The position numbers and the translations under genes were made by a program. A stretch of DNA of 10,139 nt, from contig CALBKB010000060.1 of the NCBI GenBank assembly GCA_937892635.1, positions 1 to 10,139 on the forward strand, read 5' to 3'. Numbering within the stretch: position 1 is the stretch's first letter; each line of letters begins with the position of its first letter. The stretch is from an uncultured Clostridia bacterium. GTDB taxonomy: Bacteria; Bacillota; Clostridia; Oscillospirales; UMGS1783. This document shows, in pieces, positions 1 through 5,218 of the stretch. Under the pieces are notes generated by a model. That model worked only from the letters and a program-made list of their open reading frames with translations, was not told where the DNA came from and did not search any database.

Positions 1-1
1 A

Positions 2-223
2 AATGCGCAAGGTAACCGGCGGGCTGGGATTCCCCATGTAAGCACGACTGCCATGTACTGCCGCATAGCACCTCTGCTGCTCAGTGCGCTGCCCCTGCTG
101 GCGCAGCCCGTTGTAGTGGGTAAATTCAGCGCCAAGATCGTGCCTGAGCGCATAGCCATGCTTACTCTGCCCGATCGCGGCACCGTAACAGATCTGGTCG
201 ATGCCGGCGGCGCGGATGGCGGC
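2..223 (-). other. Unassigned sequence beyond the DUF1624 break, possibly coding
   Basis: Downstream of the point where the DUF1624 gene loses its family resemblance, a different minus-strand frame stays open to the window edge. Its codons are GC-rich at the third position (gcc gcc atc cgc gcc gcc ggc atc) as in the real genes nearby. It would read AAIRAAGIDQICYGAAIGQ and continue as a polar, Gln-rich peptide with no membrane segments. I do not recognise it. The plus-strand frame opposite is also open, up to a TGA at 224-226, so strand and coding status are unresolved. It could be another gene's fragment joined here, or non-coding. Confidence 0.2.
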
Positions 224-668
224 TGAAATTGATAGACATACCCGAAATGACGATAAATAGACAGCGCAGGCCGTAGATCCAATAGCGGCTGCTCTCCCCG
301 CCCGCTATGGCGGCTACCAGATTACCAAAGCCCGTCCCATAAAATAAGCCGTAGTTATATATAGTTTGGAGCAGGGTGTAAAAGAGCATCATGATCACGG
401 CCGCACCGCGCAGCGTATCCAAGAGCGGGATGCGATATCCGCCGCGGATCAATTCCTGGGCGCCGGGCGAAACCGAACCGAAGGCACGGCGAGCGGCGGG
501 CGGCATAGGCGGCAGATCCTTCGACTGCGGCTTATAGAGATAACTCTTCCAACCCTCGCCCTTCAACGACAGCTGACCGCGCGTGTCGATCTGATACAGG
601 TCAGGACGGCGGGGTATGGTGGGCGCCTCCTGCTCCAATTGCTGATTGTTCCGTTGCTCGTTAGCCAT
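162..668 (-). CDS. DUF1624 / heparan-alpha-glucosaminide N-acetyltransferase-like membrane protein, truncated
   Basis: The family comprises multi-pass membrane proteins related to HGSNAT acyltransferases; the bacterial members' substrates are mostly unknown. Residues 1-78 form an unusually long polar, Pro- and Gln-rich N-terminal tail. Residues 79-150 match the family start: RIPLLDTLRG, a first membrane helix, then LRCLFIVISGMSINFSR. After residue 150 the sequence becomes Arg-rich (HPRRRHRPDLLRC) and stops at residue 168, whereas full members have many more helices; neither other frame restores membrane segments. The family's FYH...YD-like polar positions in helix 1 read FYT...QT here. The ATG at 668 is preferred over the upstream frame start at 725 because an AAAGGA ribosome site (675-680) sits just before it, overlapping the ychF stop. 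It is the last gene of the minus-strand operon. It is probably a decayed or rearranged gene, or an assembly break. Confidence 0.6.
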   Translation of the reverse strand: MANEQRNNQQLEQEAPTIPRRPDLYQIDTRGQLSLKGEGWKSYLYKPQSKDLPPMPPAARRAFGSVSPGAQELIRGGYRIPLLDTLRGAAVIMMLFYTLLQTIYNYGLFYGTGFGNLVAAIAGGESSRYWIYGLRCLFIVISGMSINFSRHPRRRHRPDLLRCRDRAE

Positions 669-678
669 AGCCGTTCCT

Positions 679-1773
679 TTATACGTTAAAGCGGAAAAGG
701 ATGATATCGCCATCCTTAACAACATATTCTTTGCCTTCGCTGCGGATCAGACCTTTTTCACGGGCGGCGACCATGCTGCCACAAGCCATCAGATCTTCAA
801 AGGCAACCGTTTCGGCACGAATAAAGCCACGCTCGAAATCGGTGTGAATCTTGCCCGCCGCTTGCGGCGCTTTGGTGCCCTTGACGATCGTCCAGGCACG
901 GCACTCGTCCTCACCGGCCGTGAGATAACTGATCAGACCCAGCAGGCTGTAACATTTGCGAACCATGCGGTCAAGACCCGATTCTTCCAGACCGATATCG
1001 GCCAAGAACATCTCCTTATCTTCGGCCGAAAGCGAGGTAATTTCCTCCTCCAACGCGGCACAGATGGGCAGCACCTCGGCACCCTCGGCCGAAGCGCGCT
1101 CCAAGAGCGTTTGATAGTGCGGATTGTTTTCAATGCCCGCCTTAAAGGTTTTTTCATCCATGTTGGCGGCATAAATAACCGGCTTATTGGTCAAAAGCGC
1201 CACCTGCGAGATGAGCGCCTTTTCCTCATCGGTATACTCCATGGCACGCGCCGGTTTCTCGCTTTCCAACAGAGCATAGACCCGTTGCAACAGATCCAGT
1301 TCGGCAGCATAGCTCTTATCGCCTTTGAGGGCTTTGGATACGCGATCAATCCGACGCTCGACCATTTCCATATCGGCCAGAATCAGTTCCAGATTGATGA
1401 TATCCATATCACGGCCGGCATCCACGCTGTTTTCCACATGGGTGATATTCTCATCCTCGAAGCAACGCACCACCTGCACCACCGCATCAACCTCACGGAT
1501 ATGCGACAGGAACTTGTTGCCCAATCCTTCGCCGTGGCTGGCGCCTTTGACCAGACCGGCGATATCGACGAATTCAATGGTGGCCGGCGTGATCTTTTTG
1601 GGATGGTACATCTCACCCAGAGCCGTCAGGCGACTGTCGGGCACGTCGACGACACCGACATTGGGCTCGATGGTGCAAAAGGCATAGTTGGCCGACTGGG
1701 CGCCGGCGTTGGTGATGGCATTAAAAAGCGTGCTTTTGCCCACGTTGGGCAGGCCGATAATTCCGAGTTTCAT
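679..1773 (-). CDS. ychF: Redox-regulated ribosome-associated ATPase YchF (Obg/OLA1 family)
   Basis: This is a P-loop NTPase of the TRAFAC/Obg class that in known members hydrolyses ATP rather than GTP, binds ribosomes and takes part in the oxidative-stress response. At 364 residues it is full length (E. coli 363). The G1 loop GLPNVGKST is at residues 7-15. The switch region NYAFCTIEPN (29-38) contains C33, which matches the redox-sensitive Cys35 of E. coli. The G3 motif DIAGLVKGASHGEGLGNKFL is at 70-89, and the G4-like NMDE at 204-207 is the variant that gives ATP preference. The C-terminal TGS domain includes KCYSLLGLISYLTAG and ends IILFRFNV. One oddity is Ala31 where the family almost always has Pro (N-Y/F-P-F-C-T). 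Its AAGGA ribosome site lies inside the last codons of ispE, so translation is probably coupled. Confidence 0.97.
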   Translation of the reverse strand: MKLGIIGLPNVGKSTLFNAITNAGAQSANYAFCTIEPNVGVVDVPDSRLTALGEMYHPKKITPATIEFVDIAGLVKGASHGEGLGNKFLSHIREVDAVVQVVRCFEDENITHVENSVDAGRDMDIINLELILADMEMVERRIDRVSKALKGDKSYAAELDLLQRVYALLESEKPARAMEYTDEEKALISQVALLTNKPVIYAANMDEKTFKAGIENNPHYQTLLERASAEGAEVLPICAALEEEITSLSAEDKEMFLADIGLEESGLDRMVRKCYSLLGLISYLTAGEDECRAWTIVKGTKAPQAAGKIHTDFERGFIRAETVAFEDLMACGSMVAAREKGLIRSEGKEYVVKDGDIILFRFNV

Positions 1774-1776
1774 GAT

Positions 1777-2655
1777 TTATTCCTTATCTTTTAGAATGAT
1801 GGTTCCCTCTTTTACGGGACGAGTCAGACAAACAAAGGGGTAGACCCCCTGCAAGGTGCGATGGCAGGCAACGGCCTGCTCTTTGTTGTCAAAGACAGCA
1901 AAGACGGCACTGCCGCTTCCCGTCAGTCCCACGTGAGGCGAGAAGCGAGACAGGGCCTGCATCTGTTGGGCAACCGTTGAGCAGCGGCTGCTGACCGACG
2001 GTAAAAAGCTGTTGCCCAAATGGGCGCAAATCCCTGATAGATCCTGATTCTTTATAGCCTGCACCATACCGTCGCACACAAAAGCGGGCGGATACGGGTC
2101 GGCGTCAATATCAGCAAAGGCCACCTTGGTTGACACCCCTTCGCGCCCCTTGACCAATACCAGCCAGCAATCGGGCATATCGGGCAATTGGGTGAGGATC
2201 TCTCCCCTACCCTCGCACAAAACAGTGCCGCCCGTCAGAAAATAGGGCACATCGCTGCCCAGCGTCAAGCAAATCTCATAAAGCTGTTGCGAGGAAAGCG
2301 GACAACCGTACATGGCGTTGAGTCCCTCTAAGATGCCTGCCGCGTTACCGCTGCCACCGCCCATGCCGGCTTGCACGGGAATGTGTTTGATCATATAGAT
2401 ACTCACCTGCGGTGACAGACTCGCCGCCTCATAAAAGGCAGACGCCGCTTGATAGACGAGATTATTTCGGTTATAGGGAATGTATCGCAGATTGCCCGAT
2501 AAGGCAATACCGCGCCCGCCCGTTTGGACCAACAAATAGTCATACAGGCCCACCGTTTGCATCACCGTGCGCAGGCTGTGATAGCCGTCGGGGGTGGTGC
2601 CGGTAATATCCAGACAAAGATTGATCTTGGCGGGTGTTTTGATTACAGTTTTGAT
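1777..2655 (-). CDS. ispE: 4-diphosphocytidyl-2-C-methyl-D-erythritol kinase, non-standard start codon
   Basis: IspE is a GHMP kinase that phosphorylates 4-diphosphocytidyl-2-C-methylerythritol with ATP, the fourth step of the cytosolic MEP isoprenoid pathway. The N-terminal motif PAKINLCLDI and PDGYH are present, with the catalytic Lys at residue 10 if counted from the ATC at 2655. The ATP-binding loop VQAGMGGGSGNAAG is at about 94-107, catalytic Asp135 lies in LGSDVPYF, and the C-terminal motif GLTGSGSAVF is present. Length is about 292 residues, usual for the family. No ATG, GTG or TTG codon exists in frame between the upstream stop (TAA, inside the aminotransferase gene) and the conserved PAKINL. 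The only near-cognates are ATT 2661, ATC 2655 and ATC 2643. The ATC at 2655 lies 8 bases after a GGAG and is my best guess. The first standard start, GTG 2565, would remove the catalytic Lys. The gene overlaps the aminotransferase end. Confidence 0.9.
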   Translation of the reverse strand: MKTVIKTPAKINLCLDITGTTPDGYHSLRTVMQTVGLYDYLLVQTGGRGIALSGNLRYIPYNRNNLVYQAASAFYEAASLSPQVSIYMIKHIPVQAGMGGGSGNAAGILEGLNAMYGCPLSSQQLYEICLTLGSDVPYFLTGGTVLCEGRGEILTQLPDMPDCWLVLVKGREGVSTKVAFADIDADPYPPAFVCDGMVQAIKNQDLSGICAHLGNSFLPSVSSRCSTVAQQMQALSRFSPHVGLTGSGSAVFAVFDNKEQAVACHRTLQGVYPFVCLTRPVKEGTIILKDKE

Positions 2656-3812
2656 AAAAATCGCTCCAGTCGATCCATGGCCTTGTTCAGGTCGGCCATG
2701 CTCTTAGCATAGGAAATGCGCACAAACCCTTCGCCGCTTTGGCCAAAGGCCGAGCCGGGCACGACGGCGACATGCTCTTCATACAGGAATTTTTCACAAA
2801 ATTCCTCACTGGTCATACCAAACTTCTTGATGCAGGGGAAAATATAGAACGCACCTTTGGGCTCAAAGCAGGGCAAGCCCATCTTCTTAAAGCGCGCCAG
2901 CAACATTTTGCGGCGAGCATCATACTCCTCTACCATCTCCTCGACGGCCGCATCGGTCTCAGGCGAGAGGGCCTGCAGGGCCGCCTCCTGCGCCATGGTG
3001 GGGGCGCACATGATGGCAAACTGATGCAATTTGGTCATGGCCTTGATGATGGGCTCGGGGCCTAAGGCGTAGCCAATGCGCCAGCCGGTCATGGCAAAGG
3101 CCTTGGAAAAGCCATTGACCACCACCGTGCGCTCCTGCATCCCGTCGAGCGAGGCAATGGATACGTGAGTGCCGCCATAGGTGAGTTTGGCATACAATTC
3201 GTCGGAAAGCACCATGATATCGGTGCCGCGCAAAACCTGCGCAATCGCTTCCAGATCCTCACGCTCCATCACGGCGCCGGTCGGATTGCCGGGATAGGGC
3301 AAGATGAGCAGCTTAGTCTTAGGGGTAATGGCCGCGCGCAATTCCTCGGCCGTTAAACGAAATTCGTTCTCGGCCTTAGTGGTGATGCCGACGGGTCTGC
3401 CACCCACGATCTCGGTCAGCGGTGCATAGCAGACAAAACTCGGTTCGGGAATAATGACCTCGTCATCCGGTCCGATCAACGAGCGGATGCACAGGTCAAT
3501 CGCCTCCGAGCCGCCCACCGTAACCAAGGCGTTGGCTTCCCCGGGGTAATGCACGTTGAAATTGCGAGCATAATATTCACAAATGCCGCGGCGAAGCTCC
3601 AGCATGCCGGCGTTGGACGTATAGTAGGTATGCCCTTTAACCAACGAGTCAATACCGGCTTCACGCACGCCCCAAGGCGTAATAAAGTCGGGCTCGCCGA
3701 TGGAAAGGGAGAGCACGTCGTCCATCGTGGCGGCAATATCGAAAAATTTACGAATGCCCGACGGTTTAACGCGCTGTACCCGTTCATTTATCAGCCTATC
3801 GTAATGGATCAT
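2643..3812 (-). CDS. PLP-dependent class I/II aminotransferase (AlaT/PatA-like)
   Basis: This cytosolic fold-type I aminotransferase moves an amino group between an amino acid and a 2-oxo acid. The 389 residues match the family in length. The start IRKFFDIA (20-27) is typical of the AlaT/PatA/AspB-like group. Cofactor residues are all visible: N176 in PGNPTG, D204 and Y207 in SDELY, the Schiff-base Lys237 in NGFSKAFAMTGWRIGY, and the substrate-carboxylate Arg365 in GFVRISYA. Its start overlaps the stop of the Lrp-type regulator by ATGA. An Lrp-family regulator next to such an aminotransferase recalls the alaR-alaT pair of Bacillus subtilis, which suggests alanine or a related amino acid as substrate. 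That is an inference, because sequence alone does not separate alanine, aspartate and aromatic specificity in this group. Confidence 0.93.
   Translation of the reverse strand: MIHYDRLINERVQRVKPSGIRKFFDIAATMDDVLSLSIGEPDFITPWGVREAGIDSLVKGHTYYTSNAGMLELRRGICEYYARNFNVHYPGEANALVTVGGSEAIDLCIRSLIGPDDEVIIPEPSFVCYAPLTEIVGGRPVGITTKAENEFRLTAEELRAAITPKTKLLILPYPGNPTGAVMEREDLEAIAQVLRGTDIMVLSDELYAKLTYGGTHVSIASLDGMQERTVVVNGFSKAFAMTGWRIGYALGPEPIIKAMTKLHQFAIMCAPTMAQEAALQALSPETDAAVEEMVEEYDARRKMLLARFKKMGLPCFEPKGAFYIFPCIKKFGMTSEEFCEKFLYEEHVAVVPGSAFGQSGEGFVRISYAKSMADLNKAMDRLERFLSKL
2664..2667 (-). promoter_or_regulatory. Probable ribosome site for ispE, inside the end of the aminotransferase gene
   Basis: A GGAG on the minus strand lies 8 bases before the ATC codon at 2655 and only 2 bases before the ATT at 2661. 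The spacing favours ATC 2655 as the ispE start. It is encoded within the aminotransferase's Leu-Glu codons near its C-terminus, so ribosomes finishing that gene would pass straight over it. Confidence 0.4.
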
Positions 3813-4285
3813 AGGGTAAAGCCTCTTTCATCCTTTTCATCCTGACCGCAGTGGATGCCCTCATACTTATAGCGGCGCAGCACAAAATGAGTGGCCGTAC
3901 CCATAACGCCATCGATAGCCGCCAATTTCTCGGCCACAAAGAGCGCCACTTCATGCATACTGCTGCCCTCGACCTCGGCACACAGATCAAAACCGCCCGA
4001 CATCAGCGACACACTGCGCACTTCGGGGAATTGAGCAATATGGCGAGCCACACGCTCAAAACCATGACCCTTATAGGGCATAACGCGCACTTCAATGAGA
4101 GCACGCACGGGCACATCTTGACATTTTTCGGGGTCGAGCAAGGCGCGATAACCCAAAATGCTGCCCGTTTCTTCATAGGCGGCGATAGCAGAAGCCACCT
4201 CGTTTTCATCCATCTGTAAACGCTGTGCGATCTCGGCAGCGGTCAGCCGAGCATCCTTAACCAGCAAGCTTAAAATTTTATCCAT
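3809..4285 (-). CDS. Lrp/AsnC-family transcriptional regulator
   Basis: These regulators bind DNA through an N-terminal helix-turn-helix and sense amino acids through a C-terminal RAM (ACT-like) domain, usually as dimers or octamers. The protein has 158 residues, the normal family length. Residues 1-45 carry the helix-turn-helix (LVKDARLTAAEIAQRLQMDE, then IAAYEETGSILGY). Residues 60-145 form the RAM domain, including VRALIEVRV, PEVRSVSLMSGGFDLCAEVEG and a C-terminal HFVLRRYKYEG strand. The ATG at 4285 follows an AAAGGGG ribosome site with 7 bases between; longer in-frame readings extend into the PHP gene and have no family match. It lies 13 bases after the PHP gene and overlaps the aminotransferase start by ATGA. 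It probably regulates this operon or the aminotransferase in response to an amino acid; the target sites are not known. Confidence 0.93.
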   Translation of the reverse strand: MDKILSLLVKDARLTAAEIAQRLQMDENEVASAIAAYEETGSILGYRALLDPEKCQDVPVRALIEVRVMPYKGHGFERVARHIAQFPEVRSVSLMSGGFDLCAEVEGSSMHEVALFVAEKLAAIDGVMGTATHFVLRRYKYEGIHCGQDEKDERGFTL

Positions 4286-4298
4286 GTCTATACCCCTT

Positions 4299-5093
4299 TC
4301 AAATTCTGACAAAGCGCGGTATACCCGCTTGGTAGACGGTGATTTCTTCAAAACCGACGCGACGCAACAGCTCTTGCGCCTGCTCGGCGCCGCGACCGAC
4401 ATTCTCCTTCTGATGGGAATCGCTGCCGATGGTGATGATCTTGCCACCCAAGTCTTTATACAACCGCAAAACCCCTTCATCGGCCTGGGTCTTGCCAACG
4501 GCCGTGAACAACCCTGCGGTATTGACTTCGATGCCCTTGCCTTTTGCGATGAGTTTGGTCAAGACCTGTTTGAGGCGAGGATAATACTTGGAAGCATCCA
4601 GGGCAACCCCCTGCGCAGCGGCATAACGTTCAAAATAATTGATATGCCCCAGCACATCAAATTTACCCCACTCTACTATTTCTTCCAGTTCGTCGTAATA
4701 CCGTTCAAACTCCACGTCGAGGGTATCGTTCACATAATCCAGATCATGAAAATCCTTACAACCACGCACATTATGTACGGAGGCGATGACAAAATCAAAG
4801 TTGCCGTCGGCCAACGCCTGCTCGGCCAAAGGCAGGTTATGTATCGGCTCGCCCAATTCGACGCCGAAGCGTACGATAACGTCCGTTTGGTTTTGAGCAA
4901 CGGCCTGTTGGTAATTCTCCCGCATGGCCGATACGGGGCTGTTGACATCGACAAAATCGCCGCTGCACTCATAATGATTGGTGACGCAAAGTTCGTCCAT
5001 TCCCTTTTGGGCGGCGGCAACGATCACCTCCGAAAGATCATCTTTGGCGTCAAAACTCTTATTGGTATGGAAGTGATAATCGCAATAATACAT
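4299..5093 (-). CDS. PHP-domain phosphatase, histidinol-phosphatase (HisJ/HisK)-like
   Basis: PHP proteins are metal-dependent phosphoesterases with a distorted TIM barrel and a trinuclear metal site. Metal ligands seen here are H7 and H9 (DYHFHT), H40 (TNHYE), E79 (GVELGE), H107 (ASVHN), H150 (LGHINYF), and D225 with H227 (GSDSH). The 264 residues fit the HisJ-type histidinol-phosphatase family, which removes phosphate from L-histidinol phosphate in histidine synthesis. No other his gene is in view, so the substrate remains open; a related phosphoester is possible. The ATG at 5093 follows a GAGG ribosome site with 6 bases between. It is the first gene of the minus-strand operon and lies about 65 bases downstream of the predicted start of transcription. 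Confidence 0.85.
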   Translation of the reverse strand: MYYCDYHFHTNKSFDAKDDLSEVIVAAAQKGMDELCVTNHYECSGDFVDVNSPVSAMRENYQQAVAQNQTDVIVRFGVELGEPIHNLPLAEQALADGNFDFVIASVHNVRGCKDFHDLDYVNDTLDVEFERYYDELEEIVEWGKFDVLGHINYFERYAAAQGVALDASKYYPRLKQVLTKLIAKGKGIEVNTAGLFTAVGKTQADEGVLRLYKDLGGKIITIGSDSHQKENVGRGAEQAQELLRRVGFEEITVYQAGIPRFVRI

Positions 5094-5129
5094 GAAAAAC
5101 CTCGAAAAATTATTAAAAAATACACAAAA

Positions 5130-5147
5130 GCCGTTTGCAATAACGGC
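5130..5147. repeat. Inverted repeat, possible operator or attenuator hairpin
   Basis: A perfect inverted repeat, GCCGTT-N6-AACGGC, overlaps the -35 box of the plus-strand promoter. It also lies about 11-28 bases downstream of the predicted start of the minus-strand transcript. As DNA it could be an operator controlling both directions. As minus-strand RNA it could form a 6-bp hairpin followed by UUUUGUGUAUUUUUU, a weak terminator-like structure before the PHP gene. I cannot choose between these readings. Confidence 0.5.
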
Positions 5148-5162
5148 AAATTATGTTATATT
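5135..5162 (+). promoter_or_regulatory. Probable sigma-70/sigma-A promoter for the nadE operon
   Basis: A -35-like TTGCAA (5135-5140) and a -10 TATATT (5157-5162) are separated by 16 bases. Transcription would start near 5169, giving a leader of about 50 bases before the nadE ATG. The -10 is good; the -35 matches consensus at four of six positions and overlaps the inverted repeat at 5130-5147, so binding there could block RNA polymerase. Confidence 0.55.
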
Positions 5163-5164
5163 AT

Positions 5165-5193
5165 ATTGTAGCATAACCTCTTAACGTTATCAA
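5165..5193 (-). promoter_or_regulatory. Probable sigma-70/sigma-A promoter for the minus-strand operon
   Basis: On the minus strand a TTGATA (5193-5188) and a TACAAT (5170-5165) are separated by exactly 17 bases, each differing from consensus at one or two positions. Transcription would start near 5158. This is the stronger of the two divergent promoters; its -10 is only two bases from the plus-strand -10 (5157-5162). An 8-base palindrome TAACGTTA (5182-5189) lies at the edge of its -35. Confidence 0.65.
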
Positions 5194-5218
5194 TCCTTTT
5201 TTTAGTGAGGTGAAAAAT

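Noticed and set aside
2..226. Plus-strand open frame ending in TGA at 224-226, with a hydrophobic Leu-rich stretch like a signal peptide
   Set aside because: No family is recognised and no ribosome site is seen; the Leu-rich stretch is what a Gln-rich minus-strand peptide gives in antisense. Left unresolved.
669..725. Upstream start of the DUF1624 protein at 725
   Set aside because: It would extend into the end of ychF without a ribosome site; the ATG at 668 has AAAGGA at the right distance.
646..1794. Long plus-strand open frame of about 382 codons across ychF
   Set aside because: It is antisense to ychF, whose motifs are complete. The translation has no recognisable domain and arises from GC-skewed codon positions.
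4286..4498. N-terminal extension of the Lrp-type regulator into the PHP gene
   Set aside because: The extra residues are a frame shadow of the PHP gene, and the ATG at 4285 gives the standard family length and has a ribosome site.
4284..5171. Plus-strand open frame of about 295 codons opposite the PHP gene
   Set aside because: The minus strand encodes a full PHP metal site with a good ribosome site; the plus frame has no family features and no ribosome site.
5182..5189. Palindrome TAACGTTA near the minus-strand -35 box
   Set aside because: An 8-base AT-rich palindrome is expected by chance in a region this rich in A and T; noted only as part of the promoter.
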